From positions 1,426,001-1,490,000 of the forward strand of contig VNWV01000004.1 in the NCBI GenBank assembly GCA_009801085.1: 64,000 nt of DNA, written 5' to 3'. This DNA is from Lasiodiplodia sp. COLG20 (lineage: Eukaryota; Ascomycota; Dothideomycetes; Botryosphaeriales; Botryosphaeriaceae). Below, piece by piece: positions 34,178 to 44,042 of the stretch; within the stretch, counting starts at the first letter, position 1, and every line of letters starts with the position of its first letter. The position numbers and the translations under genes were made by a program. Below the pieces are notes generated by a model that did not search any database, was not told the DNA's origin, and was given only the letters and a program-made list of their open reading frames with translations.

Positions 34178-34330
34178 TGTCAGGGTTCCTGGGTGGGTGC
34201 CTCAGGCACCCACGCCAAGACCTAGGTGGTCAAGAGGCTCGATCTCTCGAGCCTCTTCACCCTCCTCGTAGCACCTTCTTTCATAGTCCCAAATTGAGAT
34301 TGTTCAGCTCACCTTGCCGGCTCCCTGACA
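34178..34330. mobile_element. Solo-LTR-like element, 153 bp, with 5-bp target-site duplication
   Basis: It begins TGTCAGGG and ends CCCTGACA (8-bp perfect inverted termini with the TG...CA ends of LTRs). It is flanked on both sides by GGGCG (34173-34177 and 34331-34335), a 5-bp duplication as left by retroviral-type integrases. Inside are two perfect hairpins: 9-bp arms at 34193-34201/34205-34213 and 11-bp arms at 34232-34242/34247-34256. No internal retrotransposon domain lies beside it, so it is probably left after LTR-LTR recombination. A small non-autonomous element is the alternative. Confidence 0.75.
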
Positions 34331-34335
34331 GGGCG

Positions 34336-35009
34336 ATCGTCCGGTTGTTGCGGGCCGCATGTAGTCCTGGAAAGGAGTTATGACGTTTGCTGTTGCTGTC
34401 TCGATCGGGTAATCAATGGTGTTGAACTTCTTAGCCAATAACAGTATACTATAACACTGGTGGTATCTATCGAGGGAAACGACTACGCAAATGAAGAGAA
34501 AGTATCGCAGACTAAAAACCTACGCCCGAGAACAACGATATCTCTTACGTACCTAACGGCGAAGCATACGTATAGCAGCACCTACACGATTGCCGCCGAT
34601 AGACCATCAACCTAATCGAAACCCAATTGCCTACTGCCTGCTGAGTGGAACCAAAGAATCCACCTCACATTGCCGCTTCCATCAAAATAGAGTTAGATAG
34701 GTCGGAATCCCTTGAGGACGTGTGGCCCATGCGGCGCAAGAAGGGCCGCATGGCACCTAGCTGGCAGTGCATGAAGCCCAAGTTCTGATCATGTAGTCGA
34801 TCGTAGCTCATAAAATCGCGAGAGCTAGGCAGGTCGAGCATTTGCAGACGCATACAATTGCGACTCGCAAGTACTGCAACGGAGTGGGGACTGTTGAAGC
34901 TCGTGATCCAGGCATTTTCCGAATCGATGCTCGAGCCACCCACTCAAGACCGCTGTGACGGTTGCAAATACAGACGAGACAACCTCGTGGAGTCTGGCGT
35001 GGATCTTCG
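34336..35009. other. 3' flank of the CRZ1 gene
   Basis: No gene was recognised. The part nearest 35009 is presumably the 3' UTR of the minus-strand CRZ1 gene. Confidence 0.5.
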
Positions 35010-37265
35010 TCACCTGCCTTCGTAGTCGCTGACTGTCTGCTCCCATGCGCCGTTCTCATCAAACATCTCGCCGCCTGAGCTTGCGTCAAAGCTGCTCCGC
35101 CCACTGATTGCATCATCCTCGACAAGATCGTCGTTGCCGTTTTGAGGCAACGACTCCCACTGAATGCCTGCAAGAGCGGGATATTGCTGCAGCAGCGCTT
35201 GTGGAAGCCCAAAGCTCATACCGCCCATACCAGGATTGTAATTGGCCGTGGGCTGTTGCTGTACGAACGGATTGAATTGCGAGCCCTGCGGGTGCTGGGG
35301 CATCATCATTAACCCTTGGGATTGCCCTCCGAGAGGGTCGAGTTGCTCCATTGACTGCGACGTCTGTTGCTGCGGCGGACTGGATATGCCTGGGAGATCC
35401 CAACCCTTCTCGGCTGCTTCTTCCTCTAGCAAAGGACGAATACACACACGGCCCGCTTCGCTCCTAAAGTGTCGACCTAAAGCATCTGCACGCGCAAACC
35501 GGCGACCGCAACCCCAGCCATTGCCATCCTTCAAGACGCCACGGCAAACAAACTTCTTCTCGCCGCTATGCAAACCCTCGTGACGCTTACGGTCGTGCTG
35601 GCGGGCAAAAGCCTTACCGCAAACGCTGCAGACGAAAGGCCGCTCGTCTGTATGTGTGCGAAGATGGGAGCGTAAATTGTAAGCACGCGTGAAACGCTTG
35701 GGACAAAGGCTACATTGAAAGGTCGCGGGGTGCTTCTGGGTACGCTTCGAGCCACCGGGGCTAGGGGTGATGAGTTGATCGGGAACAGCGCCAGGGCTAG
35801 ATGCGGCAGAAGAAGGGTTGTTCGGATTGGGGCGATTTGGATCAGCGAGGCCAAGCATGTAGTCGCGGTGAGGGATGCTCGACGTCGAAGACCGGCGCGA
35901 TGCCCGATTCAGACCATGCGGAGAGGACGAGCGTGAAGTCGGGAGTTTGGCAGCGTTGGGGTGCAGCGATGTGGCCGGATCAGACGTGTTGCCGCTGGCT
36001 GGCGTTGATGCGCGCGTACTGGCGCCGCTGAATGGATCGGACCTTGCACGCATGCGGTTGCGTGACAGACTCCTGTTCGGCGGGCTCAGTGCATTCTCAG
36101 AGCCCTCGGGCTTCGGGGGCTCGAAGCTTTGCTGCCTCGAAGGCGGGGCAAAGTCAATGTTGATCTCTGGGGGCGACATCTGGTCCGACGCGCCGTACTC
36201 TTGGTTTAGTGCCGGAAAAGGTTCCTGGCCGCTTCCAGGAAACATGTCCATACCCGACTGATTAGCTGGTTGGTTGCTCACCACGGGCGTAAGGCCGTAG
36301 TTGTTGGATGCGGTGAACGGAGGGAGGTTCTGCTGCTGAGGGGCAAGACGGGGAGAAATGTGTGGGCTGTGTCCCGGTGTGATGCCGGCCTGGCTTGGAT
36401 TGTCAGACAACGAAAACTGGCCAAAGTTCATGACCTCCTGGAACATGGAGTTATCTTGCTGCGCGCCGAGCAAAGGCGACGGGTTCTCGTGATCAAAGCT
36501 GTCATTGTTCCCTAAATACGGCGAGGGGTGGTTCGAGGACACATCCGAGTACGTGTCAGAAGGCGCTCGGCGGTGACCTCTGAAGGCCATGCCGTTCCAA
36601 TCACCACCGTGGCCGTACGCCGTGTTGGGGTCGAGCGACTGCTGTCTGGAGTGACCCGCCGAATGGAAGCTACCCTGATTTATGTTGGGGGAGGCATGAG
36701 GGCTCGTGCTGGCATGGCGCGACAGGTCGGCCTGCAGGAGGTGGGGCGGGGTGGGGGAATGCGCGGTGGTAGACATCTGGTGGCTCATGAGATTGGTAGG
36801 ATCAATGGACTGCTCTTGAAGCTGCGGATCGAGGAAGATTGACGGATCGATGGACGAGCCCTGGTTGCCGGCGCCGCTCGTGAGGAACTGGGCATCAAAG
36901 GCCTGGGAATCCGCAGCGGTGGTGTTCTGGGCGAAGAGGTCCTGAGAGTAGATGTTGCTGCCTTGGGCGCCGAACTGGGGGCTGGGGTGGTTGGAGGGCA
37001 GGCCCTGGCCGTGGAGGTAGGCGCCGTTGGCGATGTCGGGCTGGCTGGCGAATTGCTGCTGGTGAGTGGGCGACAGGTAGCCCTGGGCTGTGTTGGAGGA
37101 GTCGTAGGTGGGCGCGAAGGCGCTGCTGTCGGGGGTCAGCGAGCTGGCATCGAGACCGAGACCGGCGAGATTCTGGTAGCTCTGATGGGGCGACGGAGAG
37201 GCATGCGGGCTTATATGAGGCTGATGGCCCTGCGAGGGCGAGCGGTCGCGGCGCGCGTGGTCCAT
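35010..37265 (-). CDS. CRZ1: Calcineurin-responsive C2H2 transcription factor Crz1/CrzA
   Basis: It is the nuclear effector of calcium/calcineurin signalling; dephosphorylation by calcineurin sends it to the nucleus. One exon, 751 aa. The N-terminal 530 residues are Gln/Ser/Pro/Asn-rich. A calcineurin-docking PxIxIT-like motif, PEINID, sits in [15 protein letters not shown] at about residue 390. Ser-rich regions ([12 protein letters not shown]) are likely phosphorylation sites. The DNA-binding domain near residues 555-640 has two canonical C2H2 fingers ([16 protein letters not shown]) and a divergent third ([17 protein letters not shown]). The order and spacing match fungal Crz1. The frame is open upstream to 37742, but that part is low-complexity; I take the Met before [10 protein letters not shown] as start. 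The next gene on the same strand is palA. Confidence 0.92.
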   Translation of the reverse strand: MDHARRDRSPSQGHQPHISPHASPSPHQSYQNLAGLGLDASSLTPDSSAFAPTYDSSNTAQGYLSPTHQQQFASQPDIANGAYLHGQGLPSNHPSPQFGAQGSNIYSQDLFAQNTTAADSQAFDAQFLTSGAGNQGSSIDPSIFLDPQLQEQSIDPTNLMSHQMSTTAHSPTPPHLLQADLSRHASTSPHASPNINQGSFHSAGHSRQQSLDPNTAYGHGGDWNGMAFRGHRRAPSDTYSDVSSNHPSPYLGNNDSFDHENPSPLLGAQQDNSMFQEVMNFGQFSLSDNPSQAGITPGHSPHISPRLAPQQQNLPPFTASNNYGLTPVVSNQPANQSGMDMFPGSGQEPFPALNQEYGASDQMSPPEINIDFAPPSRQQSFEPPKPEGSENALSPPNRSLSRNRMRARSDPFSGASTRASTPASGNTSDPATSLHPNAAKLPTSRSSSPHGLNRASRRSSTSSIPHRDYMLGLADPNRPNPNNPSSAASSPGAVPDQLITPSPGGSKRTQKHPATFQCSLCPKRFTRAYNLRSHLRTHTDERPFVCSVCGKAFARQHDRKRHEGLHSGEKKFVCRGVLKDGNGWGCGRRFARADALGRHFRSEAGRVCIRPLLEEEAAEKGWDLPGISSPPQQQTSQSMEQLDPLGGQSQGLMMMPQHPQGSQFNPFVQQQPTANYNPGMGGMSFGLPQALLQQYPALAGIQWESLPQNGNDDLVEDDAISGRSSFDASSGGEMFDENGAWEQTVSDYEGR

Positions 37266-38212
37266 GATGTCGGTGTTTCTTTTCCTGGAGTCTGGCACGC
37301 GCTCAGACCATGGGCTTTGGTGGGTGGAGGAGGCGGCTCTGGGGCGGCGGGAGCGGCGCTGCGCACAGCTGGACGCGAGCTTACGCGCGGCGGGGTGCGG
37401 AGATGATCGCGGGCAGGCGACGGGCGGAGGGTGAGGATGGCCTTGCGACTCAGCCTGGGGGCGCAGCAGCTGCAGTGGGCGGCGGGTGTTGGTGACTGGC
37501 GGCGACGCGATATAAGCGGTCGGTCCAAGGCCGCTAGGGTAGGATGCACAAGCTTCGGGGCACCCAAAATAGGAGCGAGAAGCGCGGACGTGCAAGACGG
37601 CGGCGCGCGGTTGCAGAAGCAGCGCAGGCGTCGCTGCGGAGGGCAGAAGGCGTGGAACGGCGGCCTGTTGGGCTTGGGCGTGGGGGCCGGAGCGTAAGAT
37701 ATGCGTGCTGTGGGTTGGAATTAAGCCGAGTCGGTGTGCCACGCAGCTGATTGAGCGCTGGCAGGCGGCGCGCGTAGATCTCTATGTAGCTTTGAGCCTG
37801 CAGGCCGTGGTGTCGTTGTTGTGCTTCAGAGATAGTGTGCGCTGCGATAGGGACCGACAAGCCAGCGTCTGGCTCCGCCTCGCGACAGCGATGCGGCGGA
37901 GTGCACGGTACGCAATGCTGCAGCCCGCGGCCTCCTCGCACTGCCACAGCGCAATTCGGCCAAGGCGCTCTCAAGGCTGACTTCCACGCTCGCTCCCGCC
38001 CCGCCCACTCACAGCGCGCCCGCCGCTCGCCCGCCACCGCCAGCGCTTCCATCGCCCGGGAGCGTTTCGGGCTATTCTTAGCACCACAGCCCTGAGTCTA
38101 CGCAATGCTCTGTCATTCCTGTCTCGTTTCAGCTTTGCTGCCCCGCGTCCGGCACGTGCGCACGGTACACAACCCTATCGCTACTGTACAGCACCACCTC
38201 CTCCCTCCTCCC
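37266..38212. promoter_or_regulatory. CRZ1 upstream region
   Basis: A 947-bp GC-rich spacer holding the CRZ1 leader and promoter and the 3' flank of palA. An in-frame open extension of the CRZ1 frame reaches 37742, so a longer N-terminus cannot be excluded. Confidence 0.5.
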
Positions 38213-41062
38213 TCACGCAAACTTCATGCCCTTTGACGGATCCCACCGCGCGTCCGTCGTCTGCACCGGCTTGCCCTCCCCGTCCTGCGCCGCCCCGAAG
38301 CGAATGGGCATATCCGGCGTCCACATCCCATTTGTAGGGCCCATGGCCACCGATGCTCGCGTCGGCGTCGGCGCCGGTATTGCCGGCTGGCCCGCGTGCA
38401 CTGGCGCTGGGTACGGGCGGCTCTCTTGATCCGCCTGCCGCTGTTCCTGCAGCGCACTGGCTTGCTGCAGGTGCAGTGATGACATCGCCGTCGAGAGATC
38501 GCTGGCCGAGTCAGTCAGGGATCCACGTGGGCAGGCGCGAAGCTCACTTACTTTTCAAACTGCGTAGCCTCTGCCCTTCTTTGATACGCAAAGTTCCGAC
38601 AATCGTCCCTGAACCTCCCGCATATCTTGGCGAGGTCGTTGTAAAACTTGCGCCCTACGTCGAGGTTCGAGATGATTTCCTTGTACTTGAAGTATGCGTT
38701 CTCCAATTGCTGTAATGCCTGCTCGCGCTGGCGCGTCGATGAATCTCCCCGCCGTGCCGAAACAAACGCTGCGTTTGCGTCCTCGAGGCGTTTGGCGACG
38801 GCCTGTTGCTCCTGATCTTCTTCTGCGACCATTTCGTCATCGGCATCATACTTGTGGAGACGCTGCTCGAAGAGACCCTCGAATTGCACCGCCTCAATGC
38901 TTTGCATCGGATACTCCCGTTCGAGCCGAGCGGTTTCCTTGAGCAGTTCTGGGTCTGTAATCTCAATTAGCCTTCGCTTGCTGCGCCATCCTGTCAACCA
39001 AACTTACTAATGTCATCTTGCCTAGCCTTCGCCTTCAGCGCTTCAATCTTACGCTTTCTCCGGCTCTCCAGCCTGCTAACCTCGTTCAGGCAACCCCTGA
39101 GGTTGGTCGCCTCCCTTTCAACGGCCGCAGTCATGGTCACTCGTCGACTGCTCGGAACGAACTGCTCCAAATCATGGTCGGTGCCCGAGAGGAGTCGGAT
39201 GTGGCTTTCGCTGTCCTTGATCTTACTCTGGACGATCTGGTCGCTGTTGGCTGCGGACTTCAAATAGCCGTCAATCTCGTTGACTTGAGCGTAGAGTTTA
39301 GGTGCTGCGTCAGCGGATGACGGGCGGCTCCACCGGTCCGTCCCGTACTTCCTCCGAGCCCGCTCGTCCTCGGCCGCCTCCTGATGGAGGAGATCAACCC
39401 CTTCCTGGTAGACTGCTCTGTCCTGTTCCTTGAGCTTTGCTGTCTCGTCGATGGAACGGTAAAGGCGGTCAAGGCCATCTTGTTGGCGGATTTCCTCTGC
39501 GTGTGAAACAAGTCCTGGCGGTAGGCCCAGGGGCTTCTCTAGCGCCTGGAGAGACCCCGGGAGATTCAAGCTCTTAAGTACCCTAGCACATTGAATCAGC
39601 CTCTTAGTCATCATGGCTGGTTGCCATCTGTAGGACATACGCATGTATTCTTGCAGTGAGTTCTTCCAATTCGTCGATGGTCTTGGCTACCAATCGATCT
39701 CGGCGGTCGGCATAAATGCTTGCAGCTATATGGACAGAGTACGGAACGAGCTTTGAGAACAGAGGTTTGCCGAGCTCTCCAGTCTCACCCAGCATTGACA
39801 ATGGATCCGATACCTCTTTTGGTGTTTTTGCAGCCACCATCGTAGCCCTGTCCAATGTTTTCAGCTCAGGCTTCGGCGGAACAGGCTCTGTGCGATTGTC
39901 ACGTCAGATATCAAAGCGGAAAATGATGATGGATGTGGAACATACGCAAGTAGATCATGTCGTTGTCCTTCTCGGCTCGTTTCAGGTCTTCTGTGACTCG
40001 ATTCTTCAGGCCACTCAGGTCTCCCAACACTGTTCGGTTGATATAGCGAGCCTCCTTTAAAGCTTCGTTGGCACAGACCAGACTATCCCTAAGCCGAGCA
40101 ACCTCTTCGCCAAATTTGCGCTTATCCAAACAGTCTCGAGCAGCTCTGTACTGTGCAGCTGCAGCGAAATGATGGTGCTTCGCACTCATGTGGTGGATCC
40201 ACTCGCTGCTCACCGCATCCGACTTGATCCCCCAGTCGCTAGCATCGGAGTACAGGTCCGAGACCTTTGCGGCAAGCTTGGATATAGAGGCATCTTTCAG
40301 CCCGTCCTTCACGGCTTTCTGCCAAAAACACTCCTGCGCCTGAGCGAGCATGAGGTGTTCCAGGCTCTCCAGAGTCATGGCATCCATGTCCTCGGGCGGG
40401 CTGGAGCGCATCTCTGGGATGATGTGGACCTTGAGATGTGACAGGACGCCAGCGGCGAGGCAAAATTGGTTGCACGCCTGCTTGAGGCCGTCGGTTGTCG
40501 TCCTGTTCGTCGAGGTAGCCAGCTGCGAATACATGGCGGCCAAGTTGAACAGCACATTTGCTAGCTCGAAGCGGATGTTGTTTTCTAGCACTGTTCGCGG
40601 CGGGTCAGCCTTGGGGGCGCGGCGCGTGAGGGCATGCTCAGCATACCGGGACGCTGGGTATTGTAGCCCAGAGCGGGAAACCAGGAGAAGTCGACGCCTA
40701 TCTGCAACAGCGCTCGCGCTCGTCAGCCACTCGTCAGCGCAATGTGGCCGGCAGGACGTACATCGACGGGGAATTTTCCGCCGATCCACACCAGTTGGGC
40801 GGCGTACGCCTGCAGCTTGCGTACGCCGCTGTGGTGCGGCTCGACGGCATGGATGGCACCGGAGCGCAACGCATCGATGGCCTCCAGGTCGCCGGTGAAC
40901 ATGTCCGGGTGCTGGTCATATTTGCTAGAGATGTACTGCTTGATGGCATCGGCGAGCGAGACGGAGTGGGTGCGGCGAAAGGGCAGGTGGAGGATGTGGC
41001 TGCTCACGCGGCGTCAGTCTTGAGAGGCGGTAGCATACGAAGCAGCTTACGCACGAGGCCAT
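38213..41062 (-). CDS. palA: pH-response regulator PalA/Rim20 (BRO1-domain protein)
   Basis: In the Pal/Rim pathway it binds YPXL/I motifs of PacC/Rim101 and the ESCRT-III protein Snf7/Vps32 through its BRO1 domain, so that PacC is processed at alkaline pH. Eight exons: 41055-41062, 40762-40999, 40647-40701, 39946-40590, 39641-39887, 39008-39582, 38552-38954 and 38213-38501, giving 819 aa. The first coding exon is only 8 nt and joins to MASHILHLPFRRTHSVSLAD. The BRO1 domain covers about residues 1-400 (KYDQHPDMF, YAAQLVWIGGKFP, FELANVLFNLAAMYSQLA). A coiled V-domain follows, with DPLSMLGETGELGKPLFSKL and LGLPPGLV. The C-terminal tail is Pro/Gln-rich and ends WDPSKGMKFA. All joins restore family-like sequence. 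Confidence 0.92.
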
Positions 41063-41414
41063 GGGTGCGGTACGGCGGCCGAAAAGAGGGCGGCGGGTGT
41101 GGAGGCGTGTTTGCAAAGAAGGCTCGCTTGCAGTGACGTTTGGGCCCGATCAACCGCGCGCGGGGCAGCGCTGTGACATGAGCAAGTTTCATGGAGATCA
41201 TGCAGGCACCGCGCCCGAGCCCGCCGCGTTGAATGCTGGCCTCTTCACTTGCCCATTATTATCTCAGCACGCCATTTTCCGCGCTTATAAGCACCCGCCC
41301 CCCTTCGCCTGAGCAGTCAACCTAGCAGCCTATCCTAACCTCGGTGCGCGTTTCCAGCACTCTGTCTCTTCGTCTCGCCCTGACCCCGCCATCTCCGTAG
41401 CTCCCACGTCCACC
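41063..41414. promoter_or_regulatory. Bidirectional promoter between palA and ATX1
   Basis: These 352 bp separate the divergent start codons. A TATA-like cttataagc lies at about 41284, about 130 bp before the ATX1 ATG, followed by a pyrimidine-rich leader (ctctgtctcttcgtctcgccc). A stretch near 41150-41170 is GC-rich. Confidence 0.5.
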
Positions 41415-41715
41415 ATGGCCGACCACTCCTACAAGTTCAACATCACCATGACCTGCGGCGGCTGCTCCGGCGCCGTCGACCGCGTGCTCAAGAAGCTTGA
41501 TGGTACTTCCCCACCACCCGAGTGCTCGTCCGCATCACCCCGCTTACCACCCCGCTCCTGCAGGCGTCAAGTCGCACACCGTCTCGCTCGAGACCCAGAC
41601 CGCCGAAGTCACCGCTGCCGACTCGCTCGATTACGACACTGTCCTGAACACCATCAAGAAGACCGGCAAGAAAGTCAACACTGGCGAAGCCGACGGCAAG
41701 TCCATGGCTGTATGA
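41415..41715 (+). CDS. ATX1: Copper metallochaperone Atx1
   Basis: It carries Cu(I) through the cytosol to the P-type ATPase Ccc2 in the late Golgi, for loading multicopper oxidases. Exons 41415-41502 and 41564-41715 give 79 aa, the usual size. The single HMA domain has the copper motif MTCGGC (residues 12-17), a Lys-rich stretch near the C-terminus (KKTGKKV), and SHTVSLETQTAEV as the second strand. The join at KKLDG-VKSH restores the family sequence. Confidence 0.95.
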
Positions 41716-43148
41716 TGCTAGCGGGCCCTTTTTTGCAGAGCATATTGGCGTAGCGGGCGGATTTGCGATATCCAGAACAGCTCAATAAAGTTGTCAATTC
41801 TTTGGAATATCAGTTTGTGACGCTCGTGAGTTTGTTTGTTGGCGAATTGGGAAGTGCCTTTTAGGGGCAGCCGGCCTGTTTCTTTTATTGGAAGCCGCTA
41901 CAGATCAGGCAGTGAGAGATCTGACCCAACAGCAGATCAAGGGTTCGGCTGCGGGAGATCCTCCACCCACGTCTGTTCAGCTTTCATCTTGGATCCACAT
42001 GTCCCTGGAATGGCTCAGCCTTGAATACCATCCAAGATGCCGCCTGCTTTCTTTCGAAGCAGTCATAAACACAGTTAGACCGTTCTTGAGCCAAGGCGAC
42101 CAGCCACATCACGAATTTATGTGGGCAAGTTTGAACGCGCTACCCTCATAGAGGCTGAGGTACGCCACAGTTCAACCGTGCCAGACAACGCTCTGGGTCT
42201 ACTTGGGAATGTGGAGAGCCAATTTCGTTGCGCGTAAGCACAACATAGTGACAACCCAAGGGTTAACGAGACCACCTTTGGTATCAACATAGAAGGAAAG
42301 GAATTAGGGCGACATGGACGCCTCCGCTCTATATAGTTCACCCAGCTAGCAAGGGGTGTAGTCTAGTGCAACCACACGTGATGAGACTAGGATACATGGT
42401 GAAGTCATAGGTGCGTACGCAACATTTCGTAGATAAATTCGTGTGAAACCAACCGGGAATAATCCCACGGTAGGGAGGGCATCAGTCAAAATGTTCAGAT
42501 TACCCGCTTTGGGCACCCTACATCGCAGTAACCGTGGACTTCCTCACGACGCCCCATTGAAACACGCATGGGAGAGACGGAACACATCTATACAGGCGTA
42601 GAAGTCACGGCCGAGGGATTCTTGTGGGACTTTGAATGAATCTCTAATCACGGGTAGGAATAAAATCCTTCTAGATGACTAAATACAAGTGGCGACCAGT
42701 CGAGCATTCTCATTAGAATTAGATATTGACACTCAGAAAAGCATGTGATAAGCTAACGGGCTACACCTTGCCGTTGAATTACGAACCAATACTTGGGACC
42801 TTCAACAATGCGCTTCAATTCCACGCATCTTGCGGCGAAGGTCACTACCAGCAAGAAAATCACCAATTCACTCAGGCCTTTTGGCGGATCTGCTCGAGAG
42901 TAACCACCAACTCTTCTCAGGCAGTTTTGACTTGATCCACAGGCCACGGATCAATACGCAGATAGTCCTCCTAGAATGCCTTGACGACTAACTTCGCCAT
43001 ATTCTGTCAGTGATGCTTCTCTGAACTCCACGCTTTCCCCGCATACTCGACTCGGCATTTGTCCAGATTCTCGCATAACTGCACTTAGTAAAGCTGGCAT
43101 TGTGCTCCTTGTGGAATACTCTCAACCAGCGGTGCAATATATCCGAAT
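41716..43148. other. Intergenic, no gene seen
   Basis: 1.4 kb. The first 100 bp carry the ATX1 3' UTR. From 42350 to 42750 the DNA is less GC-rich and short of open frames. I see no tRNA-like fold, transposon protein or repeat. Confidence 0.5.
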
Positions 43149-43718
43149 TCATCTGACGGTTTCTTCGTAAAGTTTGCGTTGCGTTTCAGCCGATGACGCC
43201 GGGCAGTACTTTACGACAAAGTCACTGAAGCGGTATGCTGCCTGTGAGTACTGGCGTCTGCTCTTGCGATACATGTTGCGGACGGAATCGCAACCCTTCT
43301 GAAAATCGGTATCCTTGCACGCTTCAAGGTTTCTGCACAACTCTGACTGGTCGTTGCCATACTTGGTGCACAAGTCGACGATTTCACAATTGGTATTGGC
43401 ACCGGCAAAGTCCAGAATGAGGGTACTGTTGAATTCGATGCCCTGGGTGGGATAGATAGCCCCTGCATCAAACATCTTACCATGCACGTTGAACAGCTTG
43501 ATTATGAAGTCGTGCGGCTGCGGGATGCGGTCGGGACAACGAATTTGCCCCTAACCACGCCATGAGTGCGGGCGTGTATGCCGCCGAAGCAACGCCTCGT
43601 CTTATCCCAGTGGGTGCGTTAAATCATGTCTGCAGCGGCCTGACTTGTCGAACGGGACATCTTAGCGGATGTATATCCTGCGAACGAGGTCTTTTGGGCA
43701 GTTGCCGTTTGTCGTCAT
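43149..43718 (-). pseudogene. Decayed Cys-rich protein gene (unknown family)
   Basis: A 112-codon open 3' part (FNSTLILDFAGANTNCEIVD, then LCTKYGNDQSELCRNLEAC) is protein-like, with eight cysteines. Upstream, the same frame continues through three stops (TAA, TAA, TAG) to an ATG at 43718 that opens TTNGNCPKDLVRRIYIR. CAA to TAA and CAG to TAG changes would explain these stops. Alternatively, an intron (weak donor GTTCGC near 43680, acceptor ggttag at 43551) could remove them, making it a small intact gene. Family not recognised. Confidence 0.4.
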
Positions 43719-44042
43719 GACGAGGTGCAGCACGGATTGAGGTGGAGGTTAAATTGCCGGCTAGGAGCGACTGTCCAGAAGCGTGTACGAGAGGTGCAGA
43801 CGCGAGCGGCAGAATGGTCGTGATCGGGGCGGGTTGGACATGGTGCGGGCGGAGATGGTATGGTGCTGGCCGGAGCTGGAGCTACGGGCCGGGATTGGCG
43901 CTGCAAGGGCTTCCTCCGCCGGTGCAACTGCGCGCTGTGGACACGACGACTGGTCCAAGACGGCCGCCAGACCCCAATGTACGCCGTCGGCCTCGGGCGC
44001 AGCAGCCACAACACCTCCGTCACCCAGCTGATGAAGGCCAAC
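43719..44042. other. Promoter region of the golgin gene
   Basis: These 324 bp lie upstream of the golgin start. No separate gene is supported, although overlapping GC-driven frames cross it on both strands. Confidence 0.45.

Noticed and set aside
37266..37742. N-terminal extension of CRZ1 by 159 codons
   Set aside because: The frame is open but low-complexity and GC-driven; known Crz1 proteins begin near the chosen Met. Kept only as a possibility.
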